Source: Lasiodiplodia sp. COLG20
Lineage: Eukaryota > Ascomycota > Dothideomycetes > Botryosphaeriales > Botryosphaeriaceae
Assembly: GCA_009801085.1 (NCBI GenBank)
Contig: VNWV01000006.1
Span: 1,674,001 to 1,738,000, forward strand
DNA: 64,000 nt
Direction: 5' to 3'
Positions within the stretch are counted from its first letter, which is position 1. Each line of letters opens with the position of its first letter. This document shows, piece by piece, positions 44,329 to 53,348 of this stretch. Both the position numbers and the translations under genes were made by a program. The notes below the pieces were generated by a model that ran no database searches, was not told where the DNA came from, and worked only from the letters and a program-made list of their open reading frames with translations.

Positions 44329-45270
44329 TCATGAAACACAAATTTGATCTCGCCGATCAGCGGGCGCGGGGTTGATATCCAGCAAGCTCGCGATCGCAAG
44401 AGTCTCGCCGGACATCCTGTTGGTGGGTCTCCATTTTAGAGACCGTGTAACGTCGCTGGTGCTGAAGGCGTTGTGCTTAGTTTTCGTCAGGATACGGAAC
44501 ACCATCTGTGCGAAGCTGCTAAACACGGGGTAAAGGGGAAGCTCTCTCGTTACCGGAATGAGACTCGAGGCTGGCAGGGAGGCGGCGTGGAACCTGAAAA
44601 CGAGGTCTCAGGATAGCGCTCCCTCCTAAAGCGTCCACAGCCGGGGAATCCAGCCGGATGTGAGAGTACAGAGCAGTCTCTCCGGGACTGGAGCTGTGGA
44701 AGGTAGCTCTTGCATGCCCGAATCCAAGACGGGCACGTTCGCTGCTTCTGAGTACGTTGAGGCCGTCAGTCCGATTACTGAGCGCCGCATGTCTTTATCG
44801 GAGGTCATGCACAGCGAGTTCATCTAGAAAGCTCCTCTGGGTACGAGTTCCATGGCGAGTAATGAGAGTCGACGGATGTGGCATAGCGGAAGACCAGTCT
44901 CGGTCGTGCTGCCCATGCCATCAGCTCAGACATATGAAAAGGCGACATATTCATCTTTTGTAAGACTAATTGCAGACAAGAACGACGTAGTAGAGCCTTG
45001 AATCTTGAGAATAGGCACAAAACTCTGTGTGATGAAGCTTTTTATCTCTTCGGGAGCTGGCTTCATCCATTCACAGTTCGAATCCGCACAGACGTCTTTT
45101 GCTTCGTAGATTTCCTCATCGATATCGTTCAGTGTACACCTCTCAAAAATGAAAGCCGTATAGGTCCTCATATCAAATATCCGCTTCTTCATTATATACA
45201 CCAGTGAGTGTTGTCGATTCAAGAAGATAGCCGATGACCGAGGACACCACCCATTTTGATGGCCATGTTG
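44329..45270 (-). pseudogene. Decayed HET-domain (heterokaryon incompatibility) gene
   Basis: One continuous minus-strand frame shows HET-domain landmarks in correct order: GWCP near 45243-45254; EEIYEAKDVCADSNC; DEYVAFSYV*ADGMG (family YVALSYVWADG); GLPLCHIRRL; RGAF*MNSLCM (family FWMDTLC); STYSEAANVPVLDSGMQELP (family YxxAxxVLVLDxxL); SGWIPRLWTL*EGALS*DLV (family RLWTLQEG); SLKWRPTNRMSGETLAIASL (family LxWRxTSxxxDExLCIAxLL). Four in-frame stops lie at 44926-44928 (TGA), 44824-44826 (TAG), 44626-44628 (TAG) and 44608-44610 (TGA). Each replaces an expected Trp, Trp, Gln and probably Arg, all single G-to-A or C-to-T transitions, with no frameshift over about 940 bases. That suggests RIP-like mutation rather than indel decay. 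The C-terminal part after 44329 and the exact 5' end are not recognisable. Stops also open at 45271, so it is not expressed as an intact protein. Confidence 0.85.
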
Positions 45271-45680
45271 TCAAGCTGATCCCTGTAAAGGTGGATAACG
45301 AAGTTCTAGGAATCCGGACCTGGCTGGTCCAATCGAGGTAGGTCTTTGACATTCACGCATTGTAGGTAAAGCCCATTTCAGACCACTGATGCCCCTTCTC
45401 TGATGGCCGCTATAAACAGTAGAATAGATGGCTACCTCTGAAAAACGCGGAGTTGAAGCATTGTATGGAGGAGGCGCATTTCCTGGTCCAGAATTTTATT
45501 TGTATTGAACAGATATGCGTACGGCTTTGTCATCACTAGCGTTTGCATAGTTGAAGTAGCGCCCGAGAAGAGATAGCAGGTTGGCAAGGCTCATTACCGA
45601 TACTTTCTTAGTATTTTGGCGATCAAGTCAGCCTCGGCGACGTACATACTGCTGGTTGCCTCAAGGACACTAAACTTTAG
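45234..45680 (+). CDS. Possible small three-exon gene or gene remnant
   Basis: Three in-phase exon candidates: 45234..45337, 45428..45518, 45612..45680, joined by GTAGGT...AATAG and GTACGG...CTTAG introns, giving 87 residues. Exon 1 starts MTEDTTHFDGHVVKLIPVKV; exon 2 reads WLPLKNAELKHCMEEAHFLV; exon 3 has YFGDQVSLGDVHTAG, which loosely resembles the GDxVSLADV segment of glutathione S-transferase C-terminal domains. Composition is protein-like and splice sites are acceptable, but the product is very short. Its start overlaps the 5' end of the HET pseudogene on the other strand. It may be the remnant of a larger gene. Function unknown; low confidence. Confidence 0.3.
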
Positions 45681-46176
45681 CAGAGATTGACAGGTGGTTA
45701 CTAGAGGTTGAGATCTGTGCGTATCGGAGGCTCGAACAGAAAGATAATCTTCTAAGGTTGTTTTCAGAGGGTACCACCGTGCTTAGAGCCGAGCCATATG
45801 GTGACTACTCGCGTCGAGAGTGGTAAAAATCAAGGCGCGCTCTGGTTTCGCCACAAACAAGATACTCGGCCCCGCCGCCCCCAGTTCACGAAAGGTGCCA
45901 AGTAGGACCAGTATTACATAACTGATGTTTATCAGTGAGTGACAACGAACTAACTGGAATGGGAAGATTTGGATTCGCCCACAGATAAAATACTACCATT
46001 GTCCAGCTACCCGTCTGTAAGCATGTGGATAGAAAAGCTGCATGGCGACACTTTGGATATTGTCGATACAAGCTACAGAAGATCATAAGTCATAAAGAGT
46101 ATGTATGTACAATGTTTTCAAATAGGCAGCTACTACGTCCTCTTGATCCGCGCGGGGGAAAAAAAAAAGAGCTCTG
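45681..46176. other. Gene-poor spacer
   Basis: About 500 bases with no supported gene. The right part is the 3' flank of the membrane protein gene and contains an A-run (about 46161-46170). Confidence 0.4.
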
Positions 46177-47682
46177 TCATGCCCATCCTGCCATTTGTCC
46201 ACAATTATAAGAGTTTGATGAGGTTTCTTCGTCCTCTTGCAGGGTTTCTGGGTAATCATCTTGATGACTCGATGGTGGAAGGTGGATTGTATCTTTCGTA
46301 TTGCCGTCATCATCGTCTGGCAAGCTTTGCCCATGTTTCCCAGGAATTCCAGGTTGATGCCTGGTCGCAGAGGCTTCATTTTCCTTGGTGGTTAAGAACC
46401 AACGACTGCGCGGTATTCCTCTGGAGTTTTTCTTGTCTGTCATCCGAAGCTCGTCGTATTTGTCCCTCTGGCCTTCCCACCATTCAATCTCGCCGTTCCA
46501 TTCCCTCGGGCGCCCTGGGAAGTATATCTCGCGTAGAGGCTGCACGATAGACGCTTTGGCATCAATGAAGAGAGGATCGGCCTCAAGCGTGACTTGAAGA
46601 TCCATGAGAGCATCCATGACCTTGTTGCCAAGGATCTCATCGCGGAGGATCAGAGGGATAGGCTGGTCTTGGGGGTGCAGGCTCTTCCCAGCAACGAGAG
46701 CATTCTGGGCCGTTCCGATAAGGCAGACAATAAGCAGGTACCGGGACCTGGTCTGGAGGCCGGCTGCAAGGATCAGTATAACAATCCAGCCAGCTGTGAA
46801 TGCAACGTAAACCAAGCAGGTCAGCAGAAAGTCCCAGGGCATCCCGTGAAGTGTCCAAACGTTGGTGTCTTTACCGAAGCCTTTGTTGGTGAAGAAGCCG
46901 ACATGCCGCCAGGGCTTCTCCTGGCAGGGGCCTTCAAATGTGGAGAGAGCCTCAAGATCGAAGCGCGAGCCGATGTTCCGCAGGATGATGACATCTTTGT
47001 GGCCATTTCCGGCCGTAATGGCTATCATCTTCTTTTTCTCGGACTTCGTCGCTTCGGGAAGTTTCTCAGCTTTCCACTGGCGAAGTGCACCCGTGGCGAG
47101 AGCCATAGCAGTGCCAAAGATAGTCAAGAGCAGAACGTCCAAGTGCCCATGTAGCAGGCATGGTATGGAAGCAACGGCAAGCTGAAGCAGTGTGCTGAGT
47201 CTGTGGGCGCCTTTCATGAAATGCGTCTGGGGCGGCAGCGGCGACGGCTCGTAAATGGCGATCCTGAGTGCGCGGCCGAGGTTGGGTCTGCTTTTCGCTT
47301 TCTTCGCCATGTAAATCTCGCTGTCTCGGAGCAAGCGGCTGATGACCCAGTTTCGGTTCTCTCTCGCATATCCGCTCTCCAGGTTGATGACTTTGCAGGA
47401 ATGGTCCGACGGGGGCATGAGGCGGCCTTCCCCTACGAGACGCATTGTCGTCTTGAAGGAATATGCCGCCCATCCAAAGCTGAAGGATACCGGAGCCGGG
47501 CCATGTTTGGTTGCTTGAGCAAGAGCCTTCTGGACGATGTCTCCGCCGAGGACAAGTAGTAGTGGCAGAATATAGCACGGGTTGCGAAGTTGGGAGGACA
47601 AGAAGGAGTATACTTGACCTTTGTTCTGGACATTCAAGAAAGGGGGCGATTGGTCCGCCGTGCTGTAGTCATTCGAGGGCAT
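46177..47682 (-). CDS. Fungal multi-pass membrane protein, unknown function
   Basis: Single exon, 501 residues from ATG at 47682. Four or more hydrophobic segments: CYILPLLLVLGGDIVQKALA (about 36-55), LQLAVASIPCLLHGHLDVLL plus LLTIFGTAMALATGAL (about 165-200), LLTCLVYVAFTAGWIVILIL (about 285-305) and YLLIVCLIGTAQNALVAGKS. Between the first segments is FGWAAYSFKTTMRLVGEGRLMPP followed by KVINLESGYARENRNWVISR, a motif pair shared by a large family of unnamed Pezizomycotina membrane proteins. The C-terminal about 140 residues are cytosolic, with WNGEIEWWEGQRDKYDELRM and an acidic Ser/Asp tail. No enzymatic motif was seen. I recognise the family pattern, not its function. Confidence 0.8.
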   Translation of the reverse strand: MPSNDYSTADQSPPFLNVQNKGQVYSFLSSQLRNPCYILPLLLVLGGDIVQKALAQATKHGPAPVSFSFGWAAYSFKTTMRLVGEGRLMPPSDHSCKVINLESGYARENRNWVISRLLRDSEIYMAKKAKSRPNLGRALRIAIYEPSPLPPQTHFMKGAHRLSTLLQLAVASIPCLLHGHLDVLLLTIFGTAMALATGALRQWKAEKLPEATKSEKKKMIAITAGNGHKDVIILRNIGSRFDLEALSTFEGPCQEKPWRHVGFFTNKGFGKDTNVWTLHGMPWDFLLTCLVYVAFTAGWIVILILAAGLQTRSRYLLIVCLIGTAQNALVAGKSLHPQDQPIPLILRDEILGNKVMDALMDLQVTLEADPLFIDAKASIVQPLREIYFPGRPREWNGEIEWWEGQRDKYDELRMTDKKNSRGIPRSRWFLTTKENEASATRHQPGIPGKHGQSLPDDDDGNTKDTIHLPPSSHQDDYPETLQEDEETSSNSYNCGQMAGWA

Positions 47683-48703
47683 AGCGATCTTTATCTCGTG
47701 GCCACTTTGTTCAAAACTGCAAGGAGAGGGGCGGTGCGGTCAATTGAAAACTATTTCGATATCAAGGGTCTTTAATTGTGAAGGATTTGTGTTGGCGGCT
47801 GGTAGCAATGGCAACTTCAGCCCAGCAGCAGTGCATTTGTATCCAGTTTGCTCACTGGGTAAGCCACAGGCCGCAGTCGTGATCATCGTGCCTTGGTGCC
47901 TTGAGTACGCCTTGTCGCCTTCGAGAGGTCTAAGACAAATGCAATATAAGCGCGGCATTGCGGTATTAACAAGATTTTTCTTCAGCCCTGGCGCATCTGC
48001 CGCACACGACTCCGCCTCGTTGCAGCGGGGCGCAGCCCTGTCCACATTACACCGAGTACGGCGACGTGCATACCGTGGTACCACTGCTTATCCATTAGCC
48101 CGCAAGGCCCAACCGGTACGATGATAATGCTTTGCATGAGCATCACCAGGAGCGATAATAAAATGCCAACGAGTGTCTACTAGCTGAGAATGAATGTTCA
48201 AGGCTAAGTGATCGTATAAGCATTAATGCTAGCCATTACACCATCGGCTCTTATTGATGAATGGTGAAGTGACGATTTATCATTATATTACCCAACATCA
48301 GACATGCAAGGCCTACGCTGCCTGGTTTTGCCGCCCAAAGCAAGGTGTACTGGTAAAGTACCCATTTTGATTTGTATCTCAATCATGAGAGCCAACCAAT
48401 GCGCATCCCTTTCCTACAAGATTTACCGCATCAGAAATACTAATACCTTTCTCTCTCCATTTGTTCGGCGTACCCTGCATTTCGGCTTCTTCCGCAACCT
48501 TTTGACTTCTTAAGCACTTCTTTTGGTAGGAAATTGCACGTTCATTCTGATTGAGCACTCAGAAGCAAGCCTTTTCACAAAAACAATCCAGTCATATCAC
48601 TTCTCACAATCGCGCCAGTCGAGCTGATATCATACTATTGCAGTAGAGATATTAGATAGGGATAAACTAAGTAACCAAGCTAAATGATTCACATCCGCCA
48701 ACT
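47683..48703. other. Intergenic: membrane-protein promoter and 3' flank of F-box gene
   Basis: About 1 kb between two minus-strand genes. The left part should be the promoter of the membrane-protein gene and the right part the 3' flank of the F-box gene. No supported coding unit. Confidence 0.45.
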
Positions 48704-49984
48704 CTACTCGTAGTGTTCCGGGCGCAACGGAAAAGCGCAGCGCATCAACCGAGCCAACATCTCATCCGTCGGATCGGGCAACCAGTCATTAATATCCTCG
48801 GGGTCCCCGCAGAACTCCCAGGTATTCCGACGGCAATGTCCGTACCCGCCATACATAACTTCCTGCGTAGACCTCGCGATGTCCAAAGCCATTCCGTCCG
48901 GCATATGCATCGCCATTGAAAGCTCTACGTAGAGGTCGCGATGTGCGTGGCCCCGCGGGGGGTACAGGAGGAACTCGCGCCCCTGACTGAAGTCCAAGCC
49001 AATGCTGTAGGTCCAAGCATCAGGGAAGATCCACTTCTGCTCCATGTTCGAGTCCTCGAACATGATGTCGGCGAGGTAGGTGTCGATGTGATCCCACGAC
49101 CAATCAGTATCAACGGAATCCGTGCTGAAGCCCTCATCGTCCCTCCGCGCCTTCCTCAGCACCACCCCGACCGCCTTCGCATCCAGCTCAACACTTGGCG
49201 CACCGGCAGCTGCCTTAGCATAAATCCCCCGCATCGCCACGCGCACATTTTCCAACGCGTAGTACGCAAGGCTGGCCTTCCACACGCCACAGCGCCGCAT
49301 CTGCGCAGCAACATTATCCGACACCCCGGCCCCCTTCCACGGCGAGACCGTAGCGTTCACGCGGTCGTCAGCCGGCTTAGCCATGCGCTTCCACATCGGA
49401 TGCACGCACTCGAAATACGGCCCCAGCTCCTCGAATAACAACGAACAAACGTCCTTCCGCAGCGCCTGCGGCAGCGCGCAGAACCGCGTCACCCCGGCCT
49501 GCCGCCTAGTCGTCGTGCCCGCCGGCGGCGGCGTCATGCCCGGCTGCCGCTGTTCGTCGCCGGTCGGCAGCACGCTATCACTACCACTAAGACCAAAAAC
49601 ACGCCAGAGGTGGCTGACCGCAACGCGCAAGCGGGCGCTCATGTCGGGAGGAAGAGAGAGGGTGGTGGTGAAGTGCGCGACGACGGCGTCGGTGCAGGCG
49701 CGCATGGACTCGAAGTAGAGGATGCGCTGCGGCGGTGTCATGCGGTTGGCGGTGGTGGCGCCGAAGATGGTGGCGAGCGGGTAGAGCGTGGACTCGGCGG
49801 CGTACTGCGCGAGCAGGTGGCGGGTGAGGTAGGCGGAGTGGGCGGCCCAGAAGGGCTGGAAGGGCGGGGAGGTGGAGAGGTGGTGGAGGTCTTGGATGGG
49901 GAGGTCGAGGGCGATGGCGCAGGCCAGCTCGGGCGGGAGGTTGGAGAGGATGGCTAGGCCTTGGTGCTTCTTTCCCGCTTTCAT
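48704..49984 (-). CDS. F-box-like protein (start downstream of an in-frame stop)
   Basis: Intact frame of 426 residues from the ATG at 49984. An F-box-like motif lies at residues 9-50 (LAILSNLPPELACAIALDLP, IQDLHHLSTSPPF). The rest (about 60-426) has no recognisable LRR, WD40 or Kelch repeats but is well-composed coding sequence with conserved-looking blocks (WDHIDTYLADIMFEDSNMEQ, GYGHCRRNTWEFCGDPEDIN). F-box proteins recruit targets to SCF ubiquitin ligases via Skp1. The reading frame continues upstream without interruption except for one TAG at 50051-50053, back to an ATG at 50179, so the original protein was probably longer. Translation from 49984 would still give the whole F-box. The function of the C-terminal part is unknown. 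Confidence 0.75.
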   Translation of the reverse strand: MKAGKKHQGLAILSNLPPELACAIALDLPIQDLHHLSTSPPFQPFWAAHSAYLTRHLLAQYAAESTLYPLATIFGATTANRMTPPQRILYFESMRACTDAVVAHFTTTLSLPPDMSARLRVAVSHLWRVFGLSGSDSVLPTGDEQRQPGMTPPPAGTTTRRQAGVTRFCALPQALRKDVCSLLFEELGPYFECVHPMWKRMAKPADDRVNATVSPWKGAGVSDNVAAQMRRCGVWKASLAYYALENVRVAMRGIYAKAAAGAPSVELDAKAVGVVLRKARRDDEGFSTDSVDTDWSWDHIDTYLADIMFEDSNMEQKWIFPDAWTYSIGLDFSQGREFLLYPPRGHAHRDLYVELSMAMHMPDGMALDIARSTQEVMYGGYGHCRRNTWEFCGDPEDINDWLPDPTDEMLARLMRCAFPLRPEHYE

Positions 49985-50179
49985 GGCTTCGCGGGCGAGG
50001 GCGGAGGTGTTGTTGAGGTTGAAGCGCTTGAAGAGGGTGTGCTTGCCGTGCTAGATGCAGTGGCCGGCGCGGCAGTCGAGGCAGAGGCAGAAGTTGGATA
50101 GGTCGATCTCGTCCTGCAAGACGGCTCGTGGGAAGCGCTTGACTACGTCAAGCATCTTGCCGTTGGGATCGAATGCCAT
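49985..50179 (-). pseudogene. Upstream coding segment of the F-box gene, cut off by an in-frame TAG
   Basis: From the ATG at 50179 the frame reads MAFDPNGKMLDVVKRFPRAV and then LCLDCRAGHCI, stops at TAG (50051-50053), and resumes as HGKHTLFKRFNLNNTSALAR into the F-box protein in the same frame. No GT...AG intron could remove the stop. Options: a point nonsense mutation (for example CAG to TAG), a sequencing error, or translational readthrough. The segment has protein-like composition, so it was coding until recently. Confidence 0.7.
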
Positions 50180-51053
50180 GTTGTCGTTTTGGTTGCCAGT
50201 CGAAGTGTGGGGTTGAGAGGGAATCGTGAGTGAAGACGTTTGGAGTATGCCTGTACTCGTAGGTCCGTTTTCAAATCTCGCCGTGCTCTACTTCGGTAAA
50301 CGGGCCCGACACCGAGTCCATGATATACCGTAGCCGCTAAGTAAACAATTGAATTGTCCTCGGCTGTTCTCTATGCTATTTTTCTTTGTTCTCTGAACAG
50401 TTACGGCTATTTGCTACGTTTCTTTGTTCGGACGCTTTGGACAACAGCTTCGACCACCTCGACCTCACTGACGAGGACCAGAATGTATCCCAGTCACCGT
50501 GGAAACTTGGGGTCTCGGGGGCGCTTCGGGTAAATATTTGAGCTTCTATTAGCCCAGAAACACGGAAGTCATGTGATTGTGTACGATTAAGGAAGGCACC
50601 ACCTTCATAGTACCTTCGCCTTCCTCACAGCCCGCCACCCTTGTAGCCACTCTCGCAACAGTCCTTATAATCACTCTCGCAGTCGGTCCTCGTACCCGGT
50701 TCTGGCAGCCGTATGCCACATAACTAACAGCAGTGCAGTTATTACTACTACCACACTTTTAAGAAGACTAGCCATCTCCCGCTTTGCAAACCTTCACTGT
50801 AGCTCCATACAGAGACATGCCGTTCCTCAATATAGTTGACTATCGTATTTATATTCATTTCGACATTAACAGGAAGCTGGTCATCAACAAAAGGTAAAAA
50901 CCCACATGAATACCGCGCATCAAGGTTGTATGTACAAGAATTGTGAATGAGAATAAAAAAAAGGCATTCACAGATTACCGTCCACGGATCGAGAGCCCCT
51001 GAAATCTGTAGTCCACTCCACCACAAGCACCCTCAGTCGCAACTCCATAAAAC
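50180..51053. other. Intergenic: F-box gene promoter and 3' flank of secreted-protein gene
   Basis: About 870 bases. No supported gene. It includes a C/T-rich stretch (about 50610-50700) with short repeated ACTCTCGCA-type words of no clear function. Confidence 0.4.
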
Positions 51054-52532
51054 TCAATCCCGACATCCACCATACAGCGCAGCATCCAAGATCGGCGAAG
51101 GCCAGAACGCACCCATAACCCTGCAGTTGCACACGCCGCCATTATCCCGCGGCGTCAAGTTGTAGACGTACGACTGACCAATAGTAACATGGACACTACC
51201 CTGCCACTGGCCCACATTAGTAGCCTTATCCCTAACATCAGCCGCAGACAGATTGTCGTTGTAGTACGCGCACGTCGTCCCCTTCGCCTCCCCATCCGCG
51301 TACGTGATATACGCATTAAACGCATTACACGCGGTGTACCGGCCCCGCGAGTCGCGCAGCTGCGCCTTATTCCACGCCGTGTTGGCCTGGCACCCCTTGG
51401 CGCAGTACGCCGGGTCGAACGGCCCCGCGTAGAACTCGTACAGGTAGTACTTGCTCAGGTCCTCGATGGCGCCGGGCAGCAGCGCCGACGGCCCCGAGAA
51501 GTGCGGCTGCGGCGCGGGCGCCTGCGGGAGCTTGTTGTAGCCGTTGGAGCCGGCGATGACGACGTGGAAGCCGCCTTGGTACTGGCCGTCGTTGGTGGCG
51601 GAGGTAGGGGAGACGGGGAGGCCGTAGAGGGTGCATTTGACGTTCGCGGTCGATGGCGGGTTGCTGCAGAGGCTGCCCGCGCTGTTCGGGTCGTCCGGCC
51701 GCACGATGGGGTCGCGCTCGATGTAGATGTTGAAGGCCTGGCACCACGGGTCGGCGTCGCAGTGGGCGGCGCAGGCGGAGGGGTCGTAGGCGGGCAGCGT
51801 GTAGACGCCGCGGTAGCCGGTTTGCTGCGTTGCTGCGTTTTTGTTGGAGAAGGCGAGGATGTATCTCGCGGGTGCTCGGGTCGCTGCGCTCGAGGCCGCG
51901 CTGCTGTAGGCTCTGTTGCTCAGGAACTCGGTGTCCGTCTCGGAGATGGTGCCGAAGGCGGTGCCGGTGGGGAGCGGGCAGCAGTCCCAGCCGTTGCCGC
52001 CCGGGCACTTCTTGGATGATGCTTCGGGGTCGTACGTTGTGGTGGCACCGCGGTTAACTTTGGGTACAGGAGTGGCAGCAGCAGGCAGGAGCTCCGAGGC
52101 TAAGCTGGCCAGTTGGTCTGAGAGGGTTCCGGAGGGAAGTGCTGCAATTGCGGACTGAAGTACGGCAACTGATGCCGGATCCGTAGGAACTGCTGCCGAG
52201 ATCTGCGAGTAGAGGGAAGGCGGGATACTGCTGGGCAGATTGGTGATGAGAGACACCAAGCTGGGATCGATTACAGCAGCAGCAGCTGAGACCGCCACGG
52301 CAGAGTCAGTGGGCTCTGGAGCATCAGTGGTTCCAGTGATAACAGCAGTGACGGTCGCGGCGTTGATGGGTTCAGCAGTTGACGAGTAAACCAGGGGATC
52401 CGGTCCGAGGACGCTGGGAGTAGGGAGATCTGCAACCGTGACTGGAACATCATCAGGTACAGGCGCTGGGACGGCAACAGCACCCACCAGGGCGGCAGCG
52501 CCGAGGATATACGAGGATTGATGAAAATGCAT
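51054..52532 (-). CDS. Secreted cysteine-containing protein with PAN/apple-like segments
   Basis: Single exon, 492 residues. I choose the ATG at 52532 because a signal peptide starts there (MHFHQSSYILGAAALVGAVA, then a PAPVP pro-like segment); an upstream codon at 52577 is less likely. Residues about 20-155 are Ala/Ser/Pro/Thr-rich, probably O-glycosylated. The C-terminal two thirds carry two similar cysteine blocks: YDPSACAAHCDADPWCQAFN (about 250-270) and DPAYCAKGCQANTAWNKAQL (about 375-395). Each is followed by an aromatic NIYI/NAYITY motif and a later cysteine, then a GQYQGGFHVVIAGS / GQWQGSVHVTIGQS repeat. This duplicated pattern resembles PAN/apple-like adhesion modules of ascomycete cell-wall proteins. 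Likely extracellular; molecular role unknown. Confidence 0.85.
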   Translation of the reverse strand: MHFHQSSYILGAAALVGAVAVPAPVPDDVPVTVADLPTPSVLGPDPLVYSSTAEPINAATVTAVITGTTDAPEPTDSAVAVSAAAAVIDPSLVSLITNLPSSIPPSLYSQISAAVPTDPASVAVLQSAIAALPSGTLSDQLASLASELLPAAATPVPKVNRGATTTYDPEASSKKCPGGNGWDCCPLPTGTAFGTISETDTEFLSNRAYSSAASSAATRAPARYILAFSNKNAATQQTGYRGVYTLPAYDPSACAAHCDADPWCQAFNIYIERDPIVRPDDPNSAGSLCSNPPSTANVKCTLYGLPVSPTSATNDGQYQGGFHVVIAGSNGYNKLPQAPAPQPHFSGPSALLPGAIEDLSKYYLYEFYAGPFDPAYCAKGCQANTAWNKAQLRDSRGRYTACNAFNAYITYADGEAKGTTCAYYNDNLSAADVRDKATNVGQWQGSVHVTIGQSYVYNLTPRDNGGVCNCRVMGAFWPSPILDAALYGGCRD

Positions 52533-53348
52533 TTGGAGAAGAAAATTGATTGAAGTGATTGTGCTGATGAGAAGCACTTAGAATCCGAGGACGACCTGTT
52601 TATATATTTTGTCCGCCATGGGCGCCGAGCTGTAGCACATGTAACTCCATTTGTCCAAGATTGGAAATGGTTGTTCCCAATGATCCTACGGAATCGTCCG
52701 CATTGCCCGGCGGGGAAAACGATAGAGGCGCAAGCCACGGTCGTTCACCACACGGCATCTCCGCTAATGCATGAAGAAGACGGGAGCGCCGTGTCAGCTC
52801 ATTGTACTTTTCTGGATCCACCGCTAAATACAATGCCGTGTTTCTGGTTCCTGGGGCACTTGTTAGCTGTACATAGTTCAAGCCGGTAGATGCAATACTA
52901 GCATTTCAGTTTTTAGCTGGTGTAAGGCCGGATACAACTGCTGGAGATCACGTTGTGAAGCTGATGCCTTGTGGTTGAGTTATTCTGCAGGCCGCCATCA
53001 TACTAACCTCCGTATCTGGCTAGCGATGCGAGCCGGTCCCGGTCTTTGATTGTCCAGATTTGGACATAGTCTTCAAGCGTGGTTCCAAACTTAGCCCTCA
53101 GCTAAGCCACACCAAGCTAGCTAAGCAGCCTCAACGCCTTGCAGCTCCATAGCAAACACTGCGTCTGTAACCCCGCACGCTGGCCATTCTCGTCGGAAAG
53201 TTCCATACGAGTCTCCAGAACGACAGAAGTAATTACACAACATCTTCTTGCCATCAATCGCGTTCGACAAAGGCACCAGCGTTGACATTTACAACGTCTT
53301 GCATGTGCCAGAGAATTATTGAGCCAGAATTTCATCAATCGCGACAAC
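52533..53348. other. Intergenic: divergent promoters (secreted protein / acyltransferase)
   Basis: About 815 bases between two head-to-head genes. It should include both promoters. No additional gene supported. Confidence 0.45.

Noticed and set aside
45075..45085. B-box-like AGTTCGAATCC, considered as a tRNA T-loop
   Set aside because: Flanking bases cannot form the 5-bp T-stem, no A-box lies upstream, and the site falls inside the HET pseudogene frame.
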